DNA of 64,000 nt from assembly GCF_016798225.1 (NCBI RefSeq), contig NZ_JAEUYX010000004.1, forward strand, positions 62,001 through 126,000, read 5' to 3'. The notes beneath the pieces were generated by a model, which was not told where the DNA came from, ran no database searches, and saw only the letters and a list, made by a program, of their open reading frames with translations. The stretch is from Anaerococcus sp. mt242 (GTDB lineage: Bacteria; Bacillota; Clostridia; Tissierellales; Peptoniphilaceae). A program made the translations under genes and the position numbers. Positions 8,582 through 17,299 of the stretch are shown here, piece after piece (the first letter of the stretch is position 1; each line of letters opens with the position of its first letter).

Positions 8582-9037
8582 TTATTTATAAACAACTGGA
8601 ACATTATGGTTTTTAAAAATCTTTAAGATTTCATCCTTTTTTCCAATAGGAAATCTCCAAGTGTCGATAGAATTGGAATTGATAACAAGAGTAAAAACAG
8701 CTTGGGCATCCTCAGTAGTAAAATTGACTTGTTTTAGGTCAGAAAATTTGTGTCTTTGATTGATAAAAGAAATATTGCCTTGGAAAATAAATCCATCTGG
8801 CAAAAATCCCCTATTAAATCTAGCTGCCAATACATAAATTGACATGACTATACACATAATCAAAGTCTCGCCTATACGAAATTTTACAAAATACGCAAAT
8901 GCACCAAAAATCAACCAGACAAGCACTATGGAAATGATATCCATTTTGTTGATGTCAGGTCTTAGAATGATATCCTTACCCCTATAAAAAATGACACCAG
9001 CAAGGATTAGAAAAACCGCCGTAACTAGATAAATCAT
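8582..9037 (-). CDS. Small membrane protein with cytoplasmic C-terminal domain, function unknown
   Basis: 151 residues. Three hydrophobic segments occupy the first ~90 residues (IYLVTAVFLILAGVIFY; IISIVLVWLIFGAFAYFV; ETLIMCIVMSIYVLAA). A ~60-residue beta-rich soluble part follows (FIFQGNISFINQRHKFSDLKQV...). The arrangement recalls DUF5673/PH-like membrane proteins, but I do not recognise the family with certainty. It is convergent with the ferredoxin gene and divergent from the LURP-one-like gene. Confidence 0.7.
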   Translation of the reverse strand: MIYLVTAVFLILAGVIFYRGKDIILRPDINKMDIISIVLVWLIFGAFAYFVKFRIGETLIMCIVMSIYVLAARFNRGFLPDGFIFQGNISFINQRHKFSDLKQVNFTTEDAQAVFTLVINSNSIDTWRFPIGKKDEILKIFKNHNVPVVYK

Positions 9038-9113
9038 ATGTCCCCCTAGATTTGTTAATTCTTACAAATATTATATAATAGAAAAAAGTTTAAAGGAAGT
9101 AAAGGATAAATAT

Positions 9114-9620
9114 ATGAAAAAATTATATTTTAAGGAAAAATTTTTCAAAATTACCGACCATTATCCAATTTTGGATGAAAATGGCAGAGAAGCCTATTAC
9201 CTAGACCAAGATTTTACCTTTATTGGCTACAAATCAGCAGTAAGCAACCAAAACGGACACGAAATTTTTAATATCGACCGTGAAATATTAGCATTTTTCC
9301 CAAGGTATACCGTTTCATTTGCTGACGATTCCTCTATGGTTATTCAGCAAAAATTCGAGTTTTTCAAACACAGGGTCCATGTTTATATGAAGGATGAGAC
9401 CCTAGACCTAGTAGGAAATATTTTCCATTATGATTTTGATATCAAAAACGGAGCTGGGCAAAATATAGGAGCAGTCCGCAGAAAAATATTTACTCTAACA
9501 GATACCTACGAACTAACTATATTTGACGAAAACTACACAGAAGAGCTAATCGCCCTTGTCATTTGCCTAAATGATATGATAGACCGCGAGCAAGCATCAT
9601 CAGCTTCAAGTGCCAATTAA
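9114..9620 (+). CDS. LURP-one-related/YxjI-like protein
   Basis: 168 residues of alternating beta strands typical of the LURP-one (tubby-like) fold: start KKLYFKEKFFKITDHYPILD, then FTFIGYKSAVSN, a central FPRYTVSF, and a closing LTDTYELTIFDENYTEELI followed by a hydrophobic helix (ALVICLNDMID). No catalytic residues are evident, and the bacterial members have no firm role. It lies 11 bp before the M42 peptidase gene, so co-transcription is likely. Confidence 0.75.
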   Translation: MKKLYFKEKFFKITDHYPILDENGREAYYLDQDFTFIGYKSAVSNQNGHEIFNIDREILAFFPRYTVSFADDSSMVIQQKFEFFKHRVHVYMKDETLDLVGNIFHYDFDIKNGAGQNIGAVRRKIFTLTDTYELTIFDENYTEELIALVICLNDMIDREQASSASSAN

Positions 9621-9631
9621 GGAGAAAAAAA

Positions 9632-10654
9632 TTGAAGGAAGAAATTTTAAAATATATAGAAGAACTTTGTAACACTCCATCACCTACAGGCTACACAAAA
9701 AGAGCCGAAGCATATTTGATAGAAGAATTTAAGAAAATGGGCTATGAACCATACCAATCCAATAAGGGTAATGTAATAGTCCCAATCAATCCAGGAAATG
9801 AAAACGGATTATTAATGTCAGCCCATGTCGATACCCTAGGACTAATGGTCCGTTCTATAAAATCAAACGGCAGACTTAGAGTAACAACACTTGGAGGATT
9901 CCCTCTATCATACGCTGAGCAAGAAAATGTGACAATCATTACCAGAAGCGGCAAAGAATATAGTGGAGTTTTAAGAATAAATAATCCAGCAGTCCACGGT
10001 TCATCCGACCCAAGAGAGATTAAACGTGATGATGTCAACATGGAAGTAGTCATAGATGAGATTACAAATTCAGCAGAAGATACAGAAAAACTTGGTATAG
10101 CAGCAGGAGACTTTATTGCTCTAGACCCAAGATTTAGGGTAGATAATGGATTTGTAAAATCCCGCCATCTAGATGATAAGGCAAGCGCCGGAGTTTTGAT
10201 GGCCCTTTCCAAAGAAATCAAGGAAAAAAATATAAAAATAAATCGTCCACTCTACTTTGCATTTACAATCTATGAAGAAGTAGGCCACGGAGCAGCAAGC
10301 GGCCACCCAGCAGGCATCACAGATATGATAGCAGTTGATATGGGAGTAGTTTATGATGACCTAAAAACAGACGAAACCAAAGTATCAATATGTGCAAAAG
10401 ACAGCTCCGGTCCATACAACTTTGACCTAACAAACGAGCTAATAGCAACAGCAAAAGAAAACAATATAGACTACGCCATAGACATCTACCCATTCTACGG
10501 ATCAGACGCGTCAGCAGCAGTATCAAGCGCAAACGACTTCCGCCACGCATTAGTAGGAAGCGGTATCGCAGCAAGCCATGGTTATGAGAGAACACATGTA
10601 GATGGGTTAAATGGACTTTATGAATTGTTAAAAGCGTATTTGGAAGAAAACTAG
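9632..10654 (+). CDS. M42 family glutamyl aminopeptidase / endoglucanase-like metallopeptidase
   Basis: 340-residue cytoplasmic cobalt/zinc aminopeptidase that trims peptides, useful for an amino-acid fermenter. Metal and catalytic motifs are present in order: AHVDTLG (His65, Asp67), SRHLDDKAS (bridging Asp near 180), IYEEVGHG (the two Glu near 213), AVDMG, and a final His in GIAASHGYERTH. The start is a TTG at 9632 preceded by AAGGAGA; no in-frame ATG fits. A terminator follows immediately at 10653-10675. Confidence 0.92.
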   Translation: MKEEILKYIEELCNTPSPTGYTKRAEAYLIEEFKKMGYEPYQSNKGNVIVPINPGNENGLLMSAHVDTLGLMVRSIKSNGRLRVTTLGGFPLSYAEQENVTIITRSGKEYSGVLRINNPAVHGSSDPREIKRDDVNMEVVIDEITNSAEDTEKLGIAAGDFIALDPRFRVDNGFVKSRHLDDKASAGVLMALSKEIKEKNIKINRPLYFAFTIYEEVGHGAASGHPAGITDMIAVDMGVVYDDLKTDETKVSICAKDSSGPYNFDLTNELIATAKENNIDYAIDIYPFYGSDASAAVSSANDFRHALVGSGIAASHGYERTHVDGLNGLYELLKAYLEEN

Positions 10655-10675
10655 GACTTGGGTCCTGGTTTTTTT
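10653..10675 (+). terminator. Terminator of the M42 peptidase gene
   Basis: AGGAC-ttg-GGTCCT hairpin, overlapping the stop codon, followed shortly by TTTTTTT. Confidence 0.75.
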
Positions 10676-10700
10676 GTGGTGAAATTTAGGGTTTTTTATT

Positions 10701-11144
10701 TAAATTGCGAAGCCGAAGGATCTCCTGGGAATTTTATTTTCCATTTCGACTAAGCGAGTGGAACGGAGCGCATGGAGAAATCTGTGTTTTAATTTTTTTT
10801 TATTTTGGTCATATAGATAATATCTATATTTATTTTGATACTTCGATTATTGGAGGGCCACTTTAAGGGGGTTCGTCCTCATTCAGCCGGACGGGCTATC
10901 CCCCTCCAAAGTATCTTGCTTCGCAAGACCATTCCATGGAGGGTCCTCCATTAGCCGGACGGGCTTGTTTCAAACCACCCCGCAAACTTCACCCCTAAAC
11001 GGTCCCTACGCGGGATGCGTTTTTTAAGGTAGGAATCGCTTTGCGATGTCCGTTTGAGAGGAAAGAGTTGGTTGCTTTTGCAACCTTTTTTGTATTTGCG
11101 CTGACGCTGGATCTCTCCGCTCCGCTTCACTTCGGTCGAGATGA
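10701..11144. repeat. Composite interspersed repeat, copy A
   Basis: About 440 bp, nearly identical in order to copy B (14090-14540). It begins with GAAGGATCTCCTGGGAAT and GGAACGGAGCGCATGGAGAA. It continues through a GGAGGGCCACTTTAAGGGGG block, a run of small palindromes (CTTGCTTCGCAAG, CCATGGAGGGTCCTCCATT, GGTTGCTTTTGCAACC), and ends at GGATCTCTCC...GAGATGACA. It carries no convincing gene. An open minus frame inside is a shadow also found in the other copies. Confidence 0.85.
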
Positions 11145-11224
11145 CAAGCAATTAAGGGAATGATTATCCCTCAGATTTGTCATTTCGACCGGAGAAGACG
11201 GCAGGCTTCGGAGTGGAGAAATCT
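11100..11224. repeat. Inverted pair of small palindromic repeats
   Basis: Left arm GGATCTCTCCGCTCCG...GGTCGAGATGACA and right arm TGTCATTTCGACCGG...CGGAGTGGAGAAATCT are imperfect reverse complements across about 35 bp. Together they form a long potential hairpin. This is the basic module seen again and again up to 23.8 kb. Confidence 0.85.
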
Positions 11225-11255
11225 AGCCACTGCATTTTTCAAATGACATTTTTAT

Positions 11256-11558
11256 TTACTTTTTCCCACCACCCCATTCTTTCAACAAATCTTTCCATTC
11301 TGGATTTTGCATATTGACCAGTCTATCTTTCTTATGCCTACTCCAATTTTTAAGTTGTTTTTCTCTAGACAGTGCAGCGTAAACGTCTGTGGTGGATTCT
11401 ACATAAACTAACTTATAAATATTATAATGAGAAGTAAATCCATTTGCTTTCTTCTTGCTATGCTCATCCATGCGTCGGTAGAGGTTATTTGTTACACCTA
11501 TGTAAAGAGTGGAGTTGGTGTAATTTGTAATCATATATACGTAATATAAGCGCTCCAT
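11256..11558 (-). CDS. Single-domain GIY-YIG endonuclease
   Basis: 100 residues, just the ~80-residue GIY-YIG domain with a short tail. The motif tyrosines appear as YYVYMITN and TLYIGVTNNL. The catalytic Arg follows in NLYRRMDEH, and a conserved Glu/Asn region is in SREKQLKNWSRHKK. Small stand-alone members (UPF0213/YhbQ-like) are poorly characterised; they bind branched or structured DNA or act as mobility-type nucleases. It is monocistronic and flanked on both sides by palindromic repeats starting within about 80 bp. That context is described as a separate finding. Confidence 0.88.
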   Translation of the reverse strand: MERLYYVYMITNYTNSTLYIGVTNNLYRRMDEHSKKKANGFTSHYNIYKLVYVESTTDVYAALSREKQLKNWSRHKKDRLVNMQNPEWKDLLKEWGGGKK

Positions 11559-11640
11559 TATTACTCCTTTGTCTTTTTTATATTTATAGCCAAATATATC
11601 ATTGAATCCTCATTTTTTATATAAACTTAAGATAATGATT

Positions 11641-12012
11641 GCGCTGACGCTGGATCTCTCGGCTGCGCTCGAGATGACAGGTAATTGAGGGAATGACTAT
11701 TCCATAGACTTGTCATTTCGACCGGAAAATCCGTTAGGATTTGGAGCGGAGAAATCTTTTCTATTTTTCCTTTCTTACTCGTCTGTCATCCTGAGCGGAT
11801 TATAACGGAGTCGAAGGATCTCCTTGGATTTTAATTATTGTTATTGCGTTGTTTTAGGATAATGCAATCCTTGGAGACCCTTCGGCTGCGCTCAGGGTGA
11901 CAGTGGGGCTTTTTTTGTGGGTATGAGGACAGATGGTTATGGTGATGATTATCCCCAAACTTGTCATTTCGACCGGAGAATCCGGTAGGATTTGGAGTGG
12001 AGAAATCTTTCG
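11641..12012. repeat. Cluster of palindromic repeats between the GIY-YIG and SDR genes
   Basis: Contains an inverted pair (11641-11756; GGATCTCTCGGCTGCGCTCG ... GGAGCGGAGAAATCT). A second-family inverted pair follows (11783-11902; TGTCATCCTGAGCGG ... CTGCGCTCAGGGTGACA), then a single right arm (11960-12010; TTGTCATTTCGACCGGAGAA). No gene is apparent in the 545 bp between the two coding regions. Confidence 0.8.
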
Positions 12013-12071
12013 CGTTATTTTCTTGACTTTGCATTCATACCGTATCGCTACTTTCCAGATTTTATCCCAAC

Positions 12072-12093
12072 AAAAAAAGAGGCTTTTGCCTCT
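12072..12093 (-). terminator. Terminator of the DJ-1/SDR gene pair
   Basis: AGAGGC-aaaa-GCCTCT hairpin with TTTTTTT on the minus strand, ten bases past the SDR stop codon. Confidence 0.85.
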
Positions 12094-12103
12094 AGTTTTT
12101 TTG

Positions 12104-13114
12104 CTATTTTTCTTCTCTCCTAAAGTCTGATGCCCTTAAGGTTTCATCTATTATTTCATCTACGTTTTCTTCTCTTACTCTTAGTTCATCATAGGCTATG
12201 TTTGTTGGGAGTTTGAATTCCATGCTGTTTGCTCTTAGCATATTTACTTGTCTGATACCGTGTTCTATGCCCTCACGGTCGGTTAGTTTTTCGTCTTCTT
12301 TGTAGGCTTCTTCTAAGTCTTCGAAATTCATTACTTTTAGCTTTGTCGTTTCTGTTTGTCCTAGGACTTCTAGAATTTTTTTGTAGAAATCTTCGTAGCT
12401 TATATATCCTGTGGCCACTGCATAAGTTTTTCTGTGATTGCCATTTTCTAATGCGCTGATAGCTGCTTGTCCTACCGCACTTGCTGTGATGATGGCAAAT
12501 CCTCCGCTGGTTACTGGCATAAATTCTTGATTTCTAAGCATATCTACAAACATTGACCAAAGTGGTACTTTGCCTGGCATAGTACCAAATATTTGTGGCA
12601 GCCTTAGGACAGACACATTCATCGCTCCCTCGCCTTCATACATTGCAGCCTTTTCTTGGAGGAGTCTGGTTTCTACATATGGTTCTTCTTGGTAGAGATT
12701 TTCTCTTAGATATTCATTTTTTTCTGCAAATTCTGATGTATATGAGCCAAATAGAACAAAATTTTTGACCCCTGCTTCTTTGGCTAGTCTTGCTATTCTT
12801 GCAGTTGGCAATACGTTTTTGTCATAGAAAAATTTCCTAGCTGGCTTTTCTGGGACTATGCGTTCATCAACCCCGCCTGCATAGACAAAAGAATCGCAAC
12901 CACGGATCATCTCGATTATTTCTGCATCAGAAAGTGCAAAAAAGTTTTGGACTATAAACTCTACATTTGTATCATCAGCAAATTTTAATTCGTCGGGCAA
13001 ATCTACCACATCCACAGTCCTTACCGCATAGCCACGGGCTACTGCTTCTTTTATGGTAGGATACCCCAAAAATCCTGCCCCGCCTAGTACAAAAATTTTA
13101 TTTACACCATTCAT
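12104..13114 (-). CDS. NAD(P)-dependent epimerase/dehydratase, extended SDR family
   Basis: 336 residues. N-terminal Rossmann motif FVLGGAGFLGYPTI (GxxGxxG), acidic end of strand 2 in RTVDVVD, SSR-like region FVLFGSYTSEFAEKNEYL, and a candidate catalytic Tyr around YQEEPYVETRLLQEKAA (YxxxK not perfect). It most resembles NAD-dependent nucleotide-sugar epimerase-like or atypical SDR proteins; the substrate cannot be told. It starts 3 bp after the DJ-1 gene stop, suggesting a two-gene operon. Confidence 0.82.
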   Translation of the reverse strand: MNGVNKIFVLGGAGFLGYPTIKEAVARGYAVRTVDVVDLPDELKFADDTNVEFIVQNFFALSDAEIIEMIRGCDSFVYAGGVDERIVPEKPARKFFYDKNVLPTARIARLAKEAGVKNFVLFGSYTSEFAEKNEYLRENLYQEEPYVETRLLQEKAAMYEGEGAMNVSVLRLPQIFGTMPGKVPLWSMFVDMLRNQEFMPVTSGGFAIITASAVGQAAISALENGNHRKTYAVATGYISYEDFYKKILEVLGQTETTKLKVMNFEDLEEAYKEDEKLTDREGIEHGIRQVNMLRANSMEFKLPTNIAYDELRVREENVDEIIDETLRASDFRREEK

Positions 13115-13117
13115 AGT

Positions 13118-13723
13118 CTATTCCTCATCATTTGATAGATAATCATAAGAAATGCCGTAATAATTTTCAACAGCCTCGTATTGAGTACCGTGTTTTAGCT
13201 CTTTTACTGCATCCGCACCCTTTATAATTTCAACTAAGCGCATAGCAATATAAACAGTCACTGCTGCCCCACGACTGGTTGTGATATTTCCATCAGTTAC
13301 GACTAATTGGTCATCTACATACTCTAGGCAATTGTCGATATCATCTTTCATATCTGGAAAAGATGTAGCGCGTTTGTCAGCCAAAACACCTGCACGGTTT
13401 AGGACAATAGGTCCAGCACAGATGGCCGCAATGATTTTATTTTCATCATTAAAAGTTTTTACAATGTCGATTACACGATCATCATCACGTAGAACTTCAG
13501 CACCCTTGGTGCCACCAGGGATATATAGCCCATCAAAATCTTTCGGGTTGATGTCAGAAAGATTGGCATCAGCTTTTATAATAATATTTGATTTTGTAGT
13601 AATATCAGTGCCCTCATGGATAGAAACAGTGGTCACATCAATATCAGCACGACGCAAATAGTCAATAACAGTGATGGCCTCCACATCCTCAGAGCCGTTT
13701 GCTAAAAATACTAGAAATTTCAT
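13118..13723 (-). CDS. DJ-1/PfpI family protein (YajL/ThiJ-like)
   Basis: 201-residue flavodoxin-like fold protein. It starts FLVFLANGSEDVEAITVID (Glu15 in the family's acidic position). The nucleophile elbow is AAICAGPIVL (Cys102), and the strand-turn GLYIPGGTKGAEVL is typical. Members act as chaperones, glyoxalases or deglycases under carbonyl/oxidative stress; the specific activity is not decidable. It is the first gene of the pair with the SDR gene. Confidence 0.9.
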   Translation of the reverse strand: MKFLVFLANGSEDVEAITVIDYLRRADIDVTTVSIHEGTDITTKSNIIIKADANLSDINPKDFDGLYIPGGTKGAEVLRDDDRVIDIVKTFNDENKIIAAICAGPIVLNRAGVLADKRATSFPDMKDDIDNCLEYVDDQLVVTDGNITTSRGAAVTVYIAMRLVEIIKGADAVKELKHGTQYEAVENYYGISYDYLSNDEE

Positions 13724-13849
13724 AAAAAAAGTCCTTCCTCTTCTAAAATAAGCTTTGTCTTTATTGATATATACCCAGTTGGGGAAGATATTTGCTAAAT
13801 GTCTTTTTAATAAATTTGGTTTTTTGGAGTTTAATTTGTTTATTTGGGG

Positions 13850-14123
13850 AATGATTATCCCTCAGACTTGTCATTTCGACCGGAGAAAATTTTTGATTTT
13901 CGGAGTGGAGAAATCTTTTTTACTATTTTATTGATGACGCTTCGCTGGATCTCTCGACTGCGCTCGAGATGACAAGAAATTAAGGGAATGATTTTCCCCC
14001 TAGACTGTCATTTCGACCGGAGAAGGCGGTAGGCTTCGGAGTGGAGAAATCTTTTCAATTTTGTAAATACTCTGTCTGTCATCCTGAGCGGAGTGTAACG
14101 GAGTCGAAGGATCTCCTGGGAAT
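13850..14123. repeat. Palindromic repeat cluster upstream of composite copy B
   Basis: Right arm (13868-13917, TTGTCATTTCGACCGGAGAA), left arm (13938-13972, TGGATCTCTCGACTGCGCTC), right arm (14008-14054) and a second-family arm (14074-14115, CTGTCATCCTGAGCGGAG). No gene seen. Confidence 0.8.
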
Positions 14124-14540
14124 ATCATTATCCATTTCGACTAAGCTAGTGGAACGTAGCGCATGGAGAAATCTGTTTTTTATTTAATTTTATTTTGGTC
14201 ATGTGGGTAATGTTTTTATTTACTTTTATACTTCGACTATTGGAGGGCCACTTTAAGGGGGTTCGTCCTCATTCAGCCAGACGGGCTATTACCCCCCTCC
14301 AAAGTATCTTGCTTCGCAAGACCATTCCATGGAGGGTCCTCCATTAGCCGGACGGGCTTGTTTCAAACCACCCCGCAAACTTCACCCCTAAACGGTCCCT
14401 ACGCGGGATGCGTTTTTTAAGGTAGGAATCGCTTCGCGATGTCCGTTTGAGAGGAAAGTGTTGGTTGCTTTTGCAACCTTTTTTGTATTTGCGCTGCGCT
14501 GGATCTCTCCACTCCGCTTCGCTACGGTCGAAATGACAGA
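14090..14540. repeat. Composite interspersed repeat, copy B
   Basis: Same block order as copy A with only scattered substitutions, e.g. CTTGCTTCGCAAG, CCATGGAGGGTCCTCCATT, GGTCCCTACGCGGGATGCG, ATCGCTTCGCGAT, GGTTGCTTTTGCAACC. Followed by one more right arm (14569-14612). The region 14613-14743 holds nothing further that I recognise. Confidence 0.85.
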
Positions 14541-14743
14541 GGGCTGGGAGAATGGTCATCCCCTAGATTGTTATTTCGACCGGAGAAGCCGTTAGGATTC
14601 GGAGCGGAGAAATTTTTTTACTGTTTTGGAGTAGCGCTGCGCTTAGTCGAAATAAGACTTGGCTGGAGGAATGGTTATTTGGTTGTATTTCGTGGCATTT
14701 GACTTTCCTTGATTCTTCTTTGGGAGAATCGGGATAGGTCATG

Positions 14744-14775
14744 AAAAAAATACTCCCACCTTTATTTGGTGGGAG
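14744..14775 (-). terminator. Terminator downstream of the NAKTG surface-protein gene
   Basis: 8-bp stem CTCCCACC-aaataaa-GGTGGGAG then TATTTTTTT on the minus strand, about 115 bp past the stop codon. Confidence 0.8.
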
Positions 14776-14889
14776 CATTTTCAAGTGAGTACCGCGGTTA
14801 CTATTATTTTTTAAATTTTAAAGTCTTTTCGAGTGCACTCTTAGTGTGACTTTTATTTAATTTTTAAGTTTTATAAGCTAATGTTAAAA

Positions 14890-16329
14890 TTAGTTATTTT
14901 TTTTGCTTGCTGCGTAAGCTACTGAAGCTGCTGCTAATACACCTGCAACGCCAGCTACACCAGCGATACCTGTTTTAGCGTTTGAACCAGCTTTTTTGTT
15001 AGCTGTTCTTTTTACAACTTTTGTTGTATCTTTTTTGTCGCCTTTGTTTTCAGCTGGTTTTTCGTCGTCTTTTTTGTCGTCGTCAGCTGGTTTTTCATCA
15101 TCTTTTTTGTCATCGTCAGCTGGTTTTTCGTCGTCTTTTTTGTCGTCGTCAGCTGGTTTTTCGTCATCTTTTTTAGCGTCTTTATCGATTTCTTTCATAA
15201 GATCTTTCATTTCTTTGTCGTTTGTTTCAAGTTCATCGATAAGAGCGTCAACGTCTTCAGATGTAGCTTCTTCTTCTGCAGCGTAAGCTGTTGAGAATAG
15301 AGATGCTGTAATGTTGTTAGCTTTAAGGATTTTTTCAGCTTTTTCTAATGCAACTCTTTGTTCAGCAGCAATTTTGTCAAGTTTTTCAATGTTTGCTGTT
15401 GATGTGTTTGGCATGAATTGTTTTAAGATTTCAACTGCTTTTAGAGTTTCTCTAGCGTTTTTAACTGTTTCTTGAAGTTTAGCAAGTTGTTCATCTGTTA
15501 TTTTATCTTTAGATGGAGTTTTGTCGTCATCTTTAACTTCGATACCGTTGTTTGTAGCTGTTACGATAACGTTGAATGCTTCCGCAAATCCTTTTAATGC
15601 TGCAACGCTAGCATTGCTTTTTCCTTCAAGTCTATCTGATTCTTTTTTAGCTGCTTCATATTCTTCTTCAAGTCTATCTTTTTCTTGAGAAGCTGTTGTG
15701 TATTCTCTGTATTTTTCTTGAGCATCTTTAACTTTTGAATCTGCTTCTTTTAGTTCTTTGTAAGCTTTTTTAGCTCTATCGATTGCTTGATCAAATTCAC
15801 CACTTGCAAGGTTAAGATCTGCTTTTTCTGTAAGGTCATAGTCTTTTTGATCTTCTGCTTTTACAGTGTTATCTTCTACGATTCTAACTTTTCCATCGTT
15901 AAGAGCAAAGTTTTTCTCTTCTGTTAGAGCTTCACCATCTTTTTTCTTGTTAAGATTATCTAAAGCAATATCAAAATTTGATTGAACTTCTGCTTTTCCT
16001 ATTACATTACCATCAGCATCAACAATGTTTTGTGTTTTGAATTCATCATAAGCTTTGTTGTATCTTTCTACAGCTGTGTCATAAGCTTCTTTTAAAGAGT
16101 CTGTATTTTTTTTAGCTGCAAGGTATGCATTATAATCTTTGCTAGCTTCTTCTAAAGCTCTTTCAAATTGAGCTTTTGTTAATGTTTTTCCATCAACTTC
16201 TACTTTGTCTTCAACTGTTTTTGGAAGTTTTGTTGTAACATAAGTTGTGTCTTGTGCAGCGTTAGCTACTACTGGTGTAACTAATGCTAGTGCTAATGCA
16301 CCTGATGCAATTCTTTTGTTTAATTTCAT
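14890..16329 (-). CDS. Cell-wall-anchored coiled-coil surface protein with NAKTG sorting signal
   Basis: 479 residues. Signal peptide 1-24 (LALALVTPVVANA), then alanine/lysine/glutamate-rich helical, coiled-coil stretches (about 50-340). Four tandem copies of an acidic KPADDDKKDDE-type 11-mer follow (about 387-427). The C terminus has a sorting signal: NAKTG at 450-454, a small-residue hydrophobic helix (GVAGVAGVLAAASVAYAA) and SKKNN. So it should be exported and probably linked to peptidoglycan by a sortase with (N/S)PxTG-like specificity; the alanine in place of proline is unusual. Residues ~284-338 resemble the C terminus of the protein at 20798-22180. No binding partner can be named. RBS AAGGAGA; promoter 16403-16431. 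Confidence 0.85.
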   Translation of the reverse strand: MKLNKRIASGALALALVTPVVANAAQDTTYVTTKLPKTVEDKVEVDGKTLTKAQFERALEEASKDYNAYLAAKKNTDSLKEAYDTAVERYNKAYDEFKTQNIVDADGNVIGKAEVQSNFDIALDNLNKKKDGEALTEEKNFALNDGKVRIVEDNTVKAEDQKDYDLTEKADLNLASGEFDQAIDRAKKAYKELKEADSKVKDAQEKYREYTTASQEKDRLEEEYEAAKKESDRLEGKSNASVAALKGFAEAFNVIVTATNNGIEVKDDDKTPSKDKITDEQLAKLQETVKNARETLKAVEILKQFMPNTSTANIEKLDKIAAEQRVALEKAEKILKANNITASLFSTAYAAEEEATSEDVDALIDELETNDKEMKDLMKEIDKDAKKDDEKPADDDKKDDEKPADDDKKDDEKPADDDKKDDEKPAENKGDKKDTTKVVKRTANKKAGSNAKTGIAGVAGVAGVLAAASVAYAASKKNN

Positions 16330-16402
16330 TATAGTATCTCCTTGTTAGTTCTTTAACTACTATTTTATTTGCGTAATAAATAGTACTCACTTTACACTAT
16401 CT

Positions 16403-16431
16403 ATATTACACCACCATCTACATTTTTGCAA
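16403..16431 (-). promoter_or_regulatory. Promoter of the NAKTG surface-protein gene
   Basis: Minus strand -35 TTGCAA (16426-16431), 17-bp spacer, -10 TAATAT (16403-16408), about 75 bp before the ATG. Confidence 0.6.
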
Positions 16432-16723
16432 CACATTTGATGAATTTCTCAATATATCTAAAAAATATACTTACAAGAATATCCACATTTGCTACAAATT
16501 TGTGCTGCTTGTGTATTTTTTAATGTTTGTAATATAGGCTAGTGTTTTAATAACCGAGCTTCCTTTTTGCAATATGTCTAAAGTTTGTTTGTTTTTCTTT
16601 AGATATGCTGGAAAAGCTGGGCTTATTTTGTTTATAACTATCGATATTTATTGCACTCATGTTTATGGTTATCACCCATTATTTGATATTGATAGTTATA
16701 TTTATTTTAGCAGTTTTTTGCTG
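16432..16723. other. AT-rich intergenic region, nothing further recognised
   Basis: Together with 16330-16431 this makes a ~390-bp gap. Only the promoter above is recognisable. A + strand open frame across 16574-16825 runs into the gene on the other strand and has no ribosome binding site. Confidence 0.5.
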
Positions 16724-17260
16724 TTAGTCAAGGGGTTTTTGTTGTATTTTTGTAACTTTTGGGTTGGTTTCGCGGCTAACTGTGGCGCGGATGGTCTCTA
16801 TGGCGTCGAAGAAGCCTACGGATGAGATGAGCTGCTCGCGATAGAGCATGGTTTTGGCGTTGTTTTTGTTGGTGTTTAGGGTGTCAAAGGTATTGAGGGT
16901 TTCGATGGTTTCTCCTGTGGTGAGGTGGATGCTGGTGTCTTCTATATGGTCTACGAAGGTGACGTTGACGAAGCCTCTGGTGTCTTTGTCGTAGGTGGAT
17001 GTGCGGTATTTGAATCCAAAGAAGACGTGGTTTGCGTCTATGATGTAGGGCATATTTTTGCTGAGTTGGAGGGTATTTTTTATGATGGCGTCCATTTCTT
17101 TTTTGTTTTTTCCGTGGAGTTTGTAGAGCTGGTTTAGGTAGAGGGTGGGTGTTTGCTCTATTAGCTGGGTGGTGGTTGTGGTATAGAGTCTAGCGCCTAT
17201 GCCGAAGTTTTTGATTTCTTCTGGGAGGATGGCGATTTGGGTTTTTGGTTGTGGGTGCAT
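16724..17260 (-). CDS. Protein of unknown function, possibly ComK-like
   Basis: 178 residues, soluble, no signal or membrane segment. The region MPYIIDANHVFFGFKYRTS, followed by GFVNVTFVDHIED and a glycine turn (HLTTGETIETLNTFDTL) and an N-rich helix ending MLYREQL, is arranged like the C-terminal half of ComK competence regulators (FFPT...WI..HI...F.NG...L..S). The match is weak and by eye. Codon use is distinct from the neighbours: many C-ending and GC-rich codons (CGC, ACC, ATC). This is a hint of transfer or different expression. RBS AAAGGAG. If not ComK, function is unknown. Confidence 0.6.
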   Translation of the reverse strand: MHPQPKTQIAILPEEIKNFGIGARLYTTTTTQLIEQTPTLYLNQLYKLHGKNKKEMDAIIKNTLQLSKNMPYIIDANHVFFGFKYRTSTYDKDTRGFVNVTFVDHIEDTSIHLTTGETIETLNTFDTLNTNKNNAKTMLYREQLISSVGFFDAIETIRATVSRETNPKVTKIQQKPLD

Positions 17261-17299
17261 GGTTGGCTCCTTTCTTTTTTATTTTATATTATTTATTTT

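Noticed and set aside
10951-11151. Small minus-strand protein within composite repeats, also at 14344-14559 and 17293-17553
   Set aside because: The same frame is open because the DNA is repeated; it lacks a ribosome binding site, runs across palindromes, and is lost in copy D.
14776-14800. T-box riboswitch
   Set aside because: GAGTACCGCGGTT resembles a T-box sequence, but there is no specifier stem or paired terminator around it and no + strand gene follows.
14996-15286. + strand serine/phenylalanine repeat frame
   Set aside because: It is the reverse of the acidic KPADDDKKDDE repeats in the surface protein gene.
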